The notes under the pieces were generated by a model, which did not search any database, was not told where the DNA came from, and saw only the letters and a list, made by a program, of their open reading frames with translations. Shown here one piece after another: positions 17,596 through 27,140 of a stretch of DNA of 64,000 bases. Origin of the DNA: Streptomyces sp. 2114.4. GTDB taxonomy: Bacteria > Actinomycetota > Actinomycetes > Streptomycetales > Streptomycetaceae. The stretch is from positions 6,076,001 through 6,140,000 of the forward strand of contig NZ_FYEY01000001.1 of NCBI RefSeq assembly GCF_900187385.1. The letters run 5' to 3'. Numbering within the stretch: the first letter of the stretch is position 1; the number at the start of each line of letters is the position of its first letter. The translations under genes were made by a program, and so were the position numbers.

Positions 17596-18870
17596 TCACG
17601 GCAGTGGCTGTGGCGGGCGGGGACCGTGGTATCGACCGCTCGGGCGCATGCGGAGGGGCGGTTCGGCGTATTCCTCCAGGGCGTGGGCGATCCAGCCGGC
17701 GGTGCGGGCGATGGCGAAGATGGTCTCGCCTGCCTCCACCGGCATGCCTGTCGAGACGGTCAGTACGGCGAGCGCGAGATCGACATTGGCATGCAGCTCC
17801 GTGTGCCGGGCCGTGGTGGTGACCACTTGCCGGGCGGCTTGGAGGGCGCGGCGGGCGCGCGGTACGTCCTCCAGGAGGCGGAACAGGGTACGGGCCCGCG
17901 GGTCCTCGCCCGGGTAGAGGGGATGGCCGAGCCCCGGAACCCGGCGGCCGGTTCGCAGGTGATCGGCGACCACGGCAGCCGCACTGCCGCGGTCCCGTGC
18001 CTCCGCCAGCATCCGGTGGGCGAGTCCGCTTGCCGCGCCGTGCAGCACGCCGTCCAGTGCTCCGAAGCCCGCCGAGACGATCGCGTACGGATGGGCGCGG
18101 GCGGAGGCGGCGACGCGTACCGCCAGCGTCGAGGCGGCGAGGTCGTGGTCGATGAGCAGAAGCAGCGCGGCGTCCAGGGCGCGAAGGGCCGCGGCGTCGG
18201 CGGGTTCCGCGGTCAGGCGTGACCAGAGGCGCGCGGCGAGGAGGCCGTCAGCCCTCTGCTCGGGGTTATGCGACGGCAGCGCGTCGACAAGCGTCGGGAT
18301 GAGGTTGCGGGCGGTGCCGACGACGGTGTCCTCGGACAGGTCGAAGCGGAGCGGGTCGGCGGCCGCAGCGGCGATCGCGGCGACCCGTAGCCGGTCCATA
18401 GGACCGCTGTGGGCCGGCAGTGCCTGTACAGCGTGGTGGGCGGCCGACAGTGCGTCCGGGGGCGCCGTGAAACGGATGCCGGGGCGCAGTTCGCCGGTCC
18501 ACAGCCACTCGGCTACTTCTTCGTAGCTGTAGTGGGCGGCGAGTTCTGATGAGTCGACGCCGCGGAAGTAGCAGTGGTCGCGGTCGATCAGTGTGATGCC
18601 CGTTCTGACCGTCAACTCGCTGCCGGAGGCGGAAGGTTCACGGCGGCCCGCACGCCGGGCGAGCGCGTCGACCTCCTTCGCGTCGAAGGTGCTGCCGCGG
18701 GCGCCCGGCTCACGGCGGCTGGTCAGCTGGCCGCGGCTGACATAGGCGTACACCGTCTCCGGCTTCACGCCCAGCCGGTCGGCTGCCTCTCGGGTGCTCA
18801 GTCGCTGCCCGCCCGTGTCCTGTGCCGTGTCTCGATCCGCCATGGGCTCACCGTATCCAGACTCATCCAC
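17596..18870 (-). CDS. Citrate-synthase-like enzyme fused to an N-terminal HTH domain
   Basis: Encodes 424 residues from GTG 18870 (ATG 18843 is an alternative). Residues ~23-72 form an excisionase/MerR-like helix-turn-helix (RLSTREAADRLGVKPETVYAYV). Residues ~90-420 are a citrate synthase fold with the expected catalytic signatures VLHGAAS, GLGHPLY and HANVDLAL (His, His, Asp) and the C-terminal RYHGPRPPQPLP. The core resembles its divergent neighbour, and pairs of citrate-synthase-like genes at this locus are known in Streptomyces. The HTH could target the AT-rich palindromes in the shared 82-base intergenic region. Whether it makes citrate, methylcitrate, or acts mainly as a metabolite-sensing regulator is not known. 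Confidence 0.88.
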   Translation of the reverse strand: MDESGYGEPMADRDTAQDTGGQRLSTREAADRLGVKPETVYAYVSRGQLTSRREPGARGSTFDAKEVDALARRAGRREPSASGSELTVRTGITLIDRDHCYFRGVDSSELAAHYSYEEVAEWLWTGELRPGIRFTAPPDALSAAHHAVQALPAHSGPMDRLRVAAIAAAAADPLRFDLSEDTVVGTARNLIPTLVDALPSHNPEQRADGLLAARLWSRLTAEPADAAALRALDAALLLLIDHDLAASTLAVRVAASARAHPYAIVSAGFGALDGVLHGAASGLAHRMLAEARDRGSAAAVVADHLRTGRRVPGLGHPLYPGEDPRARTLFRLLEDVPRARRALQAARQVVTTTARHTELHANVDLALAVLTVSTGMPVEAGETIFAIARTAGWIAHALEEYAEPPLRMRPSGRYHGPRPPQPLP

Positions 18871-18922
18871 ATTGATTCAATCAATATTGACAATAGTTGA
18901 GTCAAGCATAGACAGTCGGATC
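18871..18922. promoter_or_regulatory. AT-rich palindromic operator region between the citrate-synthase genes
   Basis: ATTGATT-C-AATCAAT (18871-18885) is a 7-1-7 palindrome. It overlaps the perfect TCAATATTGA (18881-18890), and TTGA/TCAA half-sites recur through 18904 (TTGACAATAGTTGAGTCAA). In DNA averaging over 70% GC this is a striking AT island. Positions just upstream of both starts suggest overlapping promoters and a repressor site, most simply for the HTH-fused synthase. Confidence 0.7.
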
Positions 18923-18952
18923 AATATTTAGCTGAGGGCAAGGAGATCAGCA

Positions 18953-20122
18953 ATGCCGAGCGCCGAGGCGAACACACCGATCGACGCGCCCCGTGGGCTT
19001 GCGGGCGTCATCGTCACCGAGACCCACGTGGGCGACGTCCGGGGCATCGAGGGCTTTTACCACTACCGCCAGTACTCCGCCGTCGAGCTGGCGACGGCCC
19101 GCACTTTCGAGGACGTCTGGTACCTGATGTTCCACGGGGAGCTGCCCGATGCTGCGCAGCTCGCGGCCTTCAGGGCCGAGACCGCGGCCTTGCGCCCACT
19201 GCCCGCAGCCGTACGCGATGCGCTGCCCGCCCTCGCTCGTGCCGGTGTGCTCTCAGGCCCCCTCGCAGGGCTGCGCACCGCCCTGTCCCTGCTCGGCGCA
19301 ACGGCCGGCTTCCGGCCGCTGTACGACATCGATGCCGGCCACCGACGCGCCGACGCACTCGCCGCGTGCGCCGCCGTACCGGCCCTGGTCACCGCGCTCC
19401 ACCGGCTCGGCCGGGGCCTGCAGCCCGTCGAGCCCCGCTCGGATCTGAGCTACGCCGCCAACTACCTCTACATGCTCACCGGCGACGAGCCGGAGTCCGA
19501 CCGGGTCCGGGCGATCGAGGCGTATCTGATCTCCACCATCGATCACGGCTTCAACGCCTCGACCTTCACCGGACGCGTCATCGCCTCCACCGGCGCCGAT
19601 CTCGCGGCCTGTCTGGTCGGTGCCGTCGGTGCCCTCTCCGGGCCGCTGCACGGTGGTGCGCCCAGTCGAGCCCTGGACATGCTCGACGCCATCGGCACAC
19701 CCGACCGTATCGACCCCTGGATCCGCGACCGCGTCCTGAGCGGGGACCGGATCATGGGGTTCGGCCACTCTGTGTACCGGACCGAGGACCCGCGCTCCAG
19801 GATGCTGCGAGGTATCGCGGAGCAGATCGGTGGGCCGCTCGTGGATTTCGCCGTCCAGGTGGAGGCGAGGGTCGAAGAGCTGCTGGCCGAGCTCAAGCCC
19901 GGACGTGAGCTGCACACCAATGTGGAGCTCTACGCGGGGGTCGTCATGGAGCTGTGCGGGCTGCCGCGTGAGATGTTCACGCCCACCTTCTGCGCGGCCC
20001 GCGTGGTGGGATGGAGCGCCAACATCCTGGAGCAGGCCGAGGACTCGAAGATCATTCGTCCCGCGGCCCGGTATGTCGGCCCGCCTCCGCCGCAGCCGCT
20101 GCCCGTCGTCGCGCCCTGCTAG
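18953..20122 (+). CDS. Citrate synthase (CitA-like)
   Basis: Encodes 389 residues, ATG 18953 after AAGGAG at 18940-18945. Full-length citrate synthase condensing acetyl-CoA with oxaloacetate (or a 2-methylcitrate synthase; sequence alone does not separate them). Catalytic histidines are His233 in GPLHGGAPS and His272 in GFGHSVY. The usual catalytic Asp of the NVDFYSG motif is replaced by Glu325 (NVELYAG), a variation I believe is shared with mycobacterial CitA-type enzymes. The C-terminus RYVGPPPPQPLP is typical. It is divergent from the HTH-fused paralogue and probably regulated from the same AT-rich region. Confidence 0.93.
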   Translation: MPSAEANTPIDAPRGLAGVIVTETHVGDVRGIEGFYHYRQYSAVELATARTFEDVWYLMFHGELPDAAQLAAFRAETAALRPLPAAVRDALPALARAGVLSGPLAGLRTALSLLGATAGFRPLYDIDAGHRRADALAACAAVPALVTALHRLGRGLQPVEPRSDLSYAANYLYMLTGDEPESDRVRAIEAYLISTIDHGFNASTFTGRVIASTGADLAACLVGAVGALSGPLHGGAPSRALDMLDAIGTPDRIDPWIRDRVLSGDRIMGFGHSVYRTEDPRSRMLRGIAEQIGGPLVDFAVQVEARVEELLAELKPGRELHTNVELYAGVVMELCGLPREMFTPTFCAARVVGWSANILEQAEDSKIIRPAARYVGPPPPQPLPVVAPC

Positions 20123-20245
20123 CGGGGGAGCGCCACAGGCGGTGCGGGGGCGGGCCGGGCTCGTCGCCCGGGCATTCCGTTACGATCGGCAGTTCGTCCG
20201 CCGCCGGTCCGCGCGGCCCGCCACCCGCACCATGGAGGCGCCCCC

Positions 20246-21352
20246 TTGGCCACGCAACAGATCCCGGTCGTCGTACTCGCGGGCTTCCTCGGGTCAGGCA
20301 AGACCACATTGCTCAACCACCTCCTCGGCAACGGCGACGGCACCCGTATCGGTGCGATCGTCAATGACTTCGGCAGCATCGAGATCGACGCCATGACCGT
20401 CGCCGGACAGGTGGACTCGATGGTCTCGCTCGGCAACGGCTGTCTGTGCTGTGCGGTCGACACCAGCGAACTCGACACCTACCTGGAGCGGCTCGCACGG
20501 CCCGCCGCCCGGATCGATGTGATCGTCATCGAGGCCAGCGGGCTGGCCGAGCCGCAGGAACTCATCCGGATGATCCTCGCCAGTGACAACGACCGGATCG
20601 TCTACGGCGGGCTGATCGAGGTCGTCGACGCCGCGGAGTTCGAGGACACCAGGACCCGGCATCCGGAACTGGACCGGCATGTGGGCATCGCCGACCTCGT
20701 GGTGCTCAACAAAGCCGATCGCATCGGAGACGCCGCACGGCAGCACCTCATGGACACCCTCGCGGGCCTTGCTCCCGGCCGGCCCGTGATCTGCACGGCC
20801 TACGGGCAGATCGATCCCGAGCTGTTCTTCGACCGTGGGCCGGGTGAGGACCATGACGCGGCCGTCCGCCAGCTGTCCTTCGAGGACCTGCTGCGCGAGA
20901 CCGCGGCGAACGAGGACTCCGTGCACGGCCCGGACGAGGGGTGCGGCCACCCCGGCCACACCCACCACGCAGGTCACCTCCATGCCGCCTATCAGAGCGT
21001 GGAATTCACCTCCACCGAGCCGATGCACCCGCGCCGCCTCATGGACTTCCTCGACAGCCGCCCCGCCGGCCTCTACCGCATCAAGGGCTTCGTCCACTTC
21101 GACATACCGGAGAATCGGCAGAAGTTCACGGTGCACGCCGTCGGTGACTTCCTGCGCTTTTATCCCGCCCCCTGGCCGAAGGGCGAGGAGCGGTGCACCC
21201 AGCTCGTCATGATCGGCAGCGGCATCGACGCACCGGCCCTGCGCAAGGAACTGGACACCTGCCGCGAGAGCGCACCGCCGGACGCCGACCAGAACAGCAT
21301 GTGGGGCGTGCTGCGGTACGTGGCCGCGCACGAGGACTCCCAAGACGGCTGA
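20246..21352 (+). CDS. CobW/ZNG1-family GTPase (metal chaperone)
   Basis: Encodes 368 residues from TTG at 20246, chosen because GGAGG (20234-20238) lies 7 bases before it; the nearby ATG at 20232 is out of frame. Walker A GFLGSGKTT (about 13-21), Walker B/switch with the metal-binding GCLCC (CXCC) motif, NKAD for guanine, a His-rich loop (GHPGHTHHAGHLH) and a C-terminal CobW_C domain (RIKGFVHF). These G3E GTPases insert or traffic Zn, Co or Ni. The His-rich loop suggests zinc or cobalt; no Zur or cobalamin signal is visible upstream, so the metal is undetermined. Confidence 0.92.
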   Translation: MATQQIPVVVLAGFLGSGKTTLLNHLLGNGDGTRIGAIVNDFGSIEIDAMTVAGQVDSMVSLGNGCLCCAVDTSELDTYLERLARPAARIDVIVIEASGLAEPQELIRMILASDNDRIVYGGLIEVVDAAEFEDTRTRHPELDRHVGIADLVVLNKADRIGDAARQHLMDTLAGLAPGRPVICTAYGQIDPELFFDRGPGEDHDAAVRQLSFEDLLRETAANEDSVHGPDEGCGHPGHTHHAGHLHAAYQSVEFTSTEPMHPRRLMDFLDSRPAGLYRIKGFVHFDIPENRQKFTVHAVGDFLRFYPAPWPKGEERCTQLVMIGSGIDAPALRKELDTCRESAPPDADQNSMWGVLRYVAAHEDSQDG

Positions 21353-21393
21353 CGCCGCCGGGCCGGTTCTCCACCGGCCCGGCGGCGTCAGCC
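21347..21393. terminator. Bidirectional terminator between CobW and parC
   Basis: Perfect 21-bp stem (21347-21367 with 21373-21393) and 5-base loop TCTCC. The CobW stop codon lies inside the left arm and the parC stop 20 bases to the right, so one hairpin serves both convergent genes. Confidence 0.92.
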
Positions 21394-21412
21394 GCATCCG
21401 TCACGCGCCTGC

Positions 21413-23860
21413 TTACACCGGCCCCGCCAGCGCCGCCACCGGCTTCATCAGCGGCACACCCGAGCCGTCCCGCCGCGGATCCACCTCCGGCATCTCGACC
21501 GGGGTGCCCTTGGCGTCAGCGCCACGCACCGGAGCCGGTCCCACCCACGCCTGGACGAGAAGATCCTCTCCCTTCAGGAACCGCTGGCACCGCACCCCGC
21601 CGGTCGCCCGGCCCTTGCGCGGATACTGGTCGAACGGGGTGAGCTTGGCCGTCGCCACCGAGTCGTCCAGCGTGCCGTGCGAGCCGGCGACCGTGAACAC
21701 CATGGCCTCGGCGGCCGGATCGACCGCGGCGAACGCGATCACCTTCGCGCCCTCCCCCAGCTTGACGCCCGCCATGCCCCCCGCGGGCCGGCCCTGCGGC
21801 CGCACCTGCGACGCCGGATAGCGCAGCAACTGCGCCTCGTTGGTGACGAAGACCAGATCCTCCTCGCCGGTGCGCAGCTCGGCCGCGCCCACGATGCGGT
21901 CCCCGTCCTTGAGGGTGATGACCTCCAACTCTTCCTTGTGGGCGGGGTAGTCGGGTACCACCCGCTTCACGACGCCCTGCTCCGTGCCGAGCGCCAGGCC
22001 CGGCGACGACTCGTCGAGCGTCGTGAGACAGATCAGCTCCTCGCCGTCCTCCAGCGTCAGGAACTCCGAGAGCTGCGCGCCCCCCGAGAGACTGGGCGCC
22101 GCCGCGGTCTCCGGCAACTGCGGCAGATCGATCACCGAGATCCGCAGCAGCCGGCCCAGGGACGTCACCGCGCCCACCTCGCCGCGGGTCGTCGCCGGCA
22201 CCGCCGAGACGATCACATCGTGCTTGACGCGCTTGGCGTCGGCGTCGAAGGCCACGTCCCCGGCGACCGTACGCGCCAGCAGCCCCGTCGAGGACAGCAG
22301 CACCCGGCACGGGTCGTCGGAGACCTCCAGCGGCACCGCGCCGACCGAGGTGCCCGCCGACTCCAGCAGGACCGTCCGCCGGTCCGTGCCGTACTTCTTC
22401 GCGACCGCGGCCAGTTCGCCGGACACCAGCTTGCGCAGCTCGGCGTCCGACTCCAGGATCCGCGTCAGCTTCTCGATCTCGTCCTGCAGCCGGTCACGCT
22501 CCGACTCCAGCTCGATACGGTCGAACTTGGTCAGCCGGCGCAGCGGGGTGTCGAGGATGTACTGCGTCTGGATGTCGCTCAGCGAGAACCGCTCGATCAG
22601 CCGCTCCTTGGCCTGTGCGCTGTTCTCGCTGGAGCGGATGAGCCGGATCACCTCGTCGATGTCCACCAGGGCCGTCAGCAGGCCCTCGACCAGGTGGAGA
22701 CGGTCGCGCCGCTTGGTCCGCCGGAACTCGCTGCGCCGCCGCACCACGTTGAAGCGGTGGTCGACGTAGACCTCCAGCAGCTCCTTGAGGCCCAGCGTCA
22801 GCGGCTGCCCGTCCACCAGCGCGACGTTGTTGATGCCGAAGGACTCCTCCATCGGCGTGAGCTTGTACAGCTGCTCCAATACGGCCTCGGGGTTGAAGCC
22901 GTTCTTGACCTCGATCACCAGCCGCAGGCCGTGCTCGCGGTCGGTGAGGTCCTTGACATCCGCGATGCCCTGGAGCTTCTTCGAACCGACCAGGTCCTTG
23001 ATCTTGGAGATGACCTTCTCGGGGCCGACCGTGAAGGGGAGTTCGGTGACGACCAGGCCCTTGCGGCGGGCGGTGACGTTCTCCACCGAGACCGTCGCGC
23101 GGATCTTGAACGTGCCGCGGCCCTTCTCGTACGCGTCCCGTACGCCGCCGAGGCCCACGATCCGGCCGCCCGTCGGCAGGTCCGGACCCGGCACGAAGCG
23201 CATCAGGGTGTCGAGGTCGGCGTTCGGATGCTTGATCAGATGGCGGGCCGCGGCGATGACCTCGCCCAGGTTGTGCGGCGGCATGTTCGTCGCCATCCCG
23301 ACGGCGATGCCGGATGCGCCGTTGACCAGGAGGTTCGGATACGCGGCGGGGAGGGCGGCCGGTTCCTGCTCCTGGCCGTCGTAGTTCGGCGCGAAGTCGA
23401 CGGTGTCCTCTTCGATGGACTCCGTCATCAGGGATGTCGCGGACGCCATCCGGCACTCGGTGTACCGCATCGCGGCGGGCGGGTCGTCGTTGCCCAGCGA
23501 ACCGAAGTTGCCGTGGCCGTCGACGAGCGGCAGCCGCATCGAGAACGGCTGCGCCATGCGCACCAGGGCGTCGTAGATCGACGCGTCGCCGTGCGGATGG
23601 AGCTTACCCATCACCTCGCCGACGACGCGGGCGCACTTGACGTATCCGCGATCGGGCCGGAGCCCCATCTCGTTCATCTGGTACAAAATGCGGCGGTGCA
23701 CGGGCTTGAGGCCGTCGCGGGCGTCCGGCAGGGCGCGCGAGTAGATGACCGAATACGCGTACTCGAGGAAGGAACCCTGCATCTCGTCGACGACGTCGAT
23801 GTCGAGGATCCTCTCCTCGAAGTCGTCCGGCGGCGGGGTCTTCGTGCTGCGGCGGGCCAT
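21413..23860 (-). CDS. parC: DNA topoisomerase IV subunit A (GyrA-like, ParC)
   Basis: Encodes 815 residues. The ATG at 23860 follows AAAGGAG; the frame is open upstream but homology begins at MARRSTK. The breakage-reunion core runs from about 20 (LEYAYSVIYSRALPDARDGLKPV), with the quinolone-resistance region HPHGDASIYDALVRMAQ and the DNA-cleaving Tyr in AAMRYTECRM. Coiled-coil residues lie around 400-460. A degenerate C-terminal beta-pinwheel lacks the clear GyrA-box of gyrase, which supports topoisomerase IV. Partner of the ParE at 6005-8125. Essential for chromosome decatenation, including at sporulation septation in Streptomyces. Confidence 0.94.
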   Translation of the reverse strand: MARRSTKTPPPDDFEERILDIDVVDEMQGSFLEYAYSVIYSRALPDARDGLKPVHRRILYQMNEMGLRPDRGYVKCARVVGEVMGKLHPHGDASIYDALVRMAQPFSMRLPLVDGHGNFGSLGNDDPPAAMRYTECRMASATSLMTESIEEDTVDFAPNYDGQEQEPAALPAAYPNLLVNGASGIAVGMATNMPPHNLGEVIAAARHLIKHPNADLDTLMRFVPGPDLPTGGRIVGLGGVRDAYEKGRGTFKIRATVSVENVTARRKGLVVTELPFTVGPEKVISKIKDLVGSKKLQGIADVKDLTDREHGLRLVIEVKNGFNPEAVLEQLYKLTPMEESFGINNVALVDGQPLTLGLKELLEVYVDHRFNVVRRRSEFRRTKRRDRLHLVEGLLTALVDIDEVIRLIRSSENSAQAKERLIERFSLSDIQTQYILDTPLRRLTKFDRIELESERDRLQDEIEKLTRILESDAELRKLVSGELAAVAKKYGTDRRTVLLESAGTSVGAVPLEVSDDPCRVLLSSTGLLARTVAGDVAFDADAKRVKHDVIVSAVPATTRGEVGAVTSLGRLLRISVIDLPQLPETAAAPSLSGGAQLSEFLTLEDGEELICLTTLDESSPGLALGTEQGVVKRVVPDYPAHKEELEVITLKDGDRIVGAAELRTGEEDLVFVTNEAQLLRYPASQVRPQGRPAGGMAGVKLGEGAKVIAFAAVDPAAEAMVFTVAGSHGTLDDSVATAKLTPFDQYPRKGRATGGVRCQRFLKGEDLLVQAWVGPAPVRGADAKGTPVEMPEVDPRRDGSGVPLMKPVAALAGPV

Positions 23861-24152
23861 CGCGGCTGCGGCTCCTTTAGCTGCGTCTAGTGCCGATACC
23901 GGGGAGGCGGCATCGGGACAACGGTCAACCAGTCGGGTCAACCAGCTGAGGGATCGACCCGCGAGTATGTCTGAGTCTGACGCGGACCATTGTGGACCGC
24001 CCCACTGACAACGCCGACCGCGACTCCCCCTTCAGCTCCTGCGGGCTCGCGAGGGCGCAGGTCCCGGGCCGGCCGCCCGGTGACTTCGCCAGATGCCGAC
24101 GCGCTTGCATACAGTGACAGAACTTCCTCGCAAGCGGATCGAAGGGACGTAC

Positions 24153-25499
24153 ATGCCCATGGGTCACACGGCCACAGAACAAGCCGGCTCCGGCGGCCTG
24201 ACAGCGACCGAGCACCGGCTGGCCAACGGCCTGCGCGTGGTGCTCTCCGAAGACCACCTGACCCCGGTCGCAGCGGTCTGCCTGTGGTACGACGTCGGCT
24301 CCCGCCACGAGGTCAAGGGCCGTACGGGCCTGGCCCACCTCTTCGAGCACCTGATGTTCCAGGGCTCCGCGCAGGTGAAGGGCAACGGCCACTTCGAGCT
24401 GGTGCAGGGCGCCGGCGGTTCGCTCAACGGCACCACGAGCTTCGAACGCACCAACTACTTCGAGACGATGCCGGCCCACGAGCTGGAGCTCGCGCTCTGG
24501 CTGGAGGCCGACCGCATGGGCTCGCTGCTGACCGCGCTCGACGACGAGTCCATGGAGAACCAGCGCGACGTCGTCAAGAACGAGCGCCGCCAGCGCTACG
24601 ACAACGTCCCTTACGGCACGGCCTTCGAGAAGCTGACGGCCATGGCGTACCCCGAGGGCCACCCGTACCACCACACGCCCATCGGGTCGATGGCCGATCT
24701 GGACGCGGCCTCCCTGGAGGACGCGCGGGCGTTCTTCCGGACGTACTACGCGCCCAACAACGTCGTCCTGTCGATCGTGGGCGACATCGACCCCGAGCAG
24801 ACCCTGGCCTGGGTCGAGAAGTACTTCGGCTCGATCCCCGCGCACGACGGCAAGCAGGCGCCGCGGGACGGCACGCTGCCCGACGTCATCGGCGGCGAGC
24901 TGCGCGAGGTCGTCGAGGAGGACGTGCCCGCCCGTGCCCTGATGGCGGCCTACCGTCTGCCGCACGACGGCACCCGTGAGGCGGACGCCGCCGATCTCGC
25001 GCTGACCGTCCTGGGCGGCGGCGAGTCCTCCCGCCTGTACAACCGGCTGGTGCGCCGTGACCGCAGCGCCGTGGCGGCCGGCTTCGGCCTGCTGCGGCTG
25101 GCCGGCGCGCCCTCGCTGGGCTGGCTGGACGTGAAGACGTCCGGCGGCGTGGAGGTCCCCGGCATCGAGCGCGCGGTCGACGAGGAGCTGGCCCGCTTCG
25201 CCGCCGAGGGCCCCACCCCGGAGGAGATGGAGCGGGCACAGGCCCAGCTGGAGCGCGAATGGCTGGACCGGCTGGCCACGGTCAGCGGCCGCGCCGACGA
25301 ACTGTGCCGCTTCGCCGTGCTGTTCGGCGACCCGCAGCTGGCGCTGACCGCCGTGCAGCGCGTTCTGGACATCACTCCCGAGGAGGTGCAGGCGGTCGCC
25401 AAGGCCCGGCTGCGCCCCGACAACCGCGCGGTGCTCGTCTACGAGCCCACCGAGCCGACCGACGCCGCCGACACCGAGGAAGGGGAGGCGGACCAGTGA
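24153..25499 (+). CDS. M16 zinc peptidase, catalytic subunit
   Basis: Encodes 448 residues, ATG 24153 after GAAGGGA. The inverted zinc motif HLFEH (His62, Glu65, His66) is intact, with the distal Glu in NERRQ. Two homologous alpha/beta domains follow the usual pitrilysin/mitochondrial-processing-peptidase layout. No signal peptide, so cytosolic. It overlaps the next gene by GTGA; in this family an active subunit is commonly encoded with an inactive partner and the two form a peptide-degrading chamber. Confidence 0.93.
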   Translation: MPMGHTATEQAGSGGLTATEHRLANGLRVVLSEDHLTPVAAVCLWYDVGSRHEVKGRTGLAHLFEHLMFQGSAQVKGNGHFELVQGAGGSLNGTTSFERTNYFETMPAHELELALWLEADRMGSLLTALDDESMENQRDVVKNERRQRYDNVPYGTAFEKLTAMAYPEGHPYHHTPIGSMADLDAASLEDARAFFRTYYAPNNVVLSIVGDIDPEQTLAWVEKYFGSIPAHDGKQAPRDGTLPDVIGGELREVVEEDVPARALMAAYRLPHDGTREADAADLALTVLGGGESSRLYNRLVRRDRSAVAAGFGLLRLAGAPSLGWLDVKTSGGVEVPGIERAVDEELARFAAEGPTPEEMERAQAQLEREWLDRLATVSGRADELCRFAVLFGDPQLALTAVQRVLDITPEEVQAVAKARLRPDNRAVLVYEPTEPTDAADTEEGEADQ

Positions 25500-26920
25500 G
25501 CGACGCCACCACCCACGCCGATTCCCCCGTGAGCAGCATGGACTTTCACCCGCAGCCCCAGGGCGGCGCACCCAGGCCGTGGGCCTTCCCGGCCCCCGAC
25601 CGCAGCCAACTGCCCAACGGGCTCACCCTCCTGACCAGCCACCGCCCCGGCCAGCAGGTCGTCGCCGTCGAGATCAACCTCGTCGCTCCCCTGGAGGCCG
25701 AACCCGAGGGCCTGGACGGCGTTGCCACGATCATGGCGCGTGCGCTGTCGGAGGGCACCGACAAGCATGACGCGGAGGAGTTCGCCGCCGAGCTGGAGCG
25801 CTGCGGCGCCACCCTGGACGCGCACGCCGACCACCCGGGCGTACGGGTCTCCCTCGAGGTGCCGGCATCCCGGCTGCCGCGCGCGCTCGGCCTGCTCGCC
25901 GACGCGCTGCGCGCTCCCGCCTTCCCGGAGAGCGAGGTCGAGCGGCTGGTGCGCAACCGTCTCGACGAGATCCCGCACGAGCTCGCCAACCCGGCCCGGC
26001 GCGCGGCGATGGCGCTGTCCAAGGAGCTGTTCCCGGCCACGTCCCGCATGTCGCGGCCGCGCCAGGGCACCGAGGAGACCGTCGGGCGCGTCGATGCCGC
26101 AGCCGTGCGCGCCTTCTATGACGCCCATGTACGGCCCGCGACGGCCACTGCCGTCATCGTCGGTGACTTCACCGGGGTCGACCTGGACGCCGCGCTCGCC
26201 GAGACGCTCGGCGCGTGGCGCGGCTCGTCGGCCGAGCCGCTGAAGGCCTCGCCGATCGTCGCCGACGACACCGGCCGCGTGGTGATCGTGGACCGCCCGG
26301 GCGCCGTCCAGACGCAGCTGCTCATCGGGCGTATCGGCGCCGACCGGCACGACCGGGTGTGGCCCGCGCAGGTCCTCGGCACGTACTGCCTGGGCGGCAC
26401 CCTCACCTCCCGTCTGGACCGTGTTCTGCGCGAGGAGAAGGGCTACACCTACGGGGTGCGCGCCTTCGGCCAGGTGCTGCGCTCCACCGCCCCCACGTCC
26501 CCCGAGGGGGCCACGGGCGCCTCACTGCTCGCCATCAGCGGGTCGGTGGACACCGCTTCCACCGTCCCGGCGCTCGACGACCTGTGGAACGTGCTGCGCA
26601 CCCTCGCGGCAGAGGGGCTGACGGACGACGAACGGGATGTCGCCGTACAGAACCTCGTCGGGGTCGCGCCGCTGAAGTACGAGACCGCGGCAGCCGTCGC
26701 CGGCACCCTCGCCGACCAGGTGGAGCAGCACCTCCCGGACGACTTCCAGGCGCAGCTGTACGTCCGCCTCGCGGAGACCGGCACGGTGGAGGCGACCGCG
26801 GCGGCCGTCAACGCCTTCCCCGTGGACCGGCTGGTGACGGTCCTGGTGGGCGATGCGGCGCAGATCGCCGAGCCCGTCAAGGCGCTGGGCATCGGTGAGG
26901 TGACGGTCGTCGGCGGCTAG
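25496..26920 (+). CDS. M16-family non-catalytic partner subunit
   Basis: Encodes 474 residues from GTG 25496 (SD GGGGAGG just upstream). Same fold as the preceding protein but the zinc-binding HXXEH is absent: the aligned place reads ARALSEGTDK. The R/Y substrate-binding pair in the second half (REEKGYTYGVRA) is kept. This is the arrangement of the beta/alpha subunits of processing peptidases: one metal site, one substrate-clamping partner. Coupled translation suggests 1:1 production. Confidence 0.9.
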   Translation: MSDATTHADSPVSSMDFHPQPQGGAPRPWAFPAPDRSQLPNGLTLLTSHRPGQQVVAVEINLVAPLEAEPEGLDGVATIMARALSEGTDKHDAEEFAAELERCGATLDAHADHPGVRVSLEVPASRLPRALGLLADALRAPAFPESEVERLVRNRLDEIPHELANPARRAAMALSKELFPATSRMSRPRQGTEETVGRVDAAAVRAFYDAHVRPATATAVIVGDFTGVDLDAALAETLGAWRGSSAEPLKASPIVADDTGRVVIVDRPGAVQTQLLIGRIGADRHDRVWPAQVLGTYCLGGTLTSRLDRVLREEKGYTYGVRAFGQVLRSTAPTSPEGATGASLLAISGSVDTASTVPALDDLWNVLRTLAAEGLTDDERDVAVQNLVGVAPLKYETAAAVAGTLADQVEQHLPDDFQAQLYVRLAETGTVEATAAAVNAFPVDRLVTVLVGDAAQIAEPVKALGIGEVTVVGG

Positions 26921-26956
26921 TGCCGCCATGTGACGGAAGGTCACATATCGACAAAG

Positions 26957-26990
26957 CAGCTCCCGTGGCGGCGGTCCGCCACGGGAGTTG
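26957..26990 (+). terminator. Terminator of the M16 operon
   Basis: A 12-bp perfect stem (26960-26971 with 26976-26987), CGGT loop, extended outward by three more pairs (one wobble), 37 bases after the stop. Confidence 0.85.
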
Positions 26991-27140
26991 CCGTATGTCC
27001 GGTTTATTGCGTCCGGTGCCTCGGTTCTTGTGGCATCCCGCACAAAAAAGCGGTTCTGTTTGCCGATTGAAAGTTGCCCCGTTTAGCGTCGGTCCGGCTG
27101 TCCGTCACAACTCCGCCACAACCGTGGCACCGGACAGTCA

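Noticed and set aside
21677..23890. A 737-codon plus-strand open frame
   Set aside because: It is antisense to parC, whose motifs are unmistakable; the plus-strand translation has no recognisable domain.
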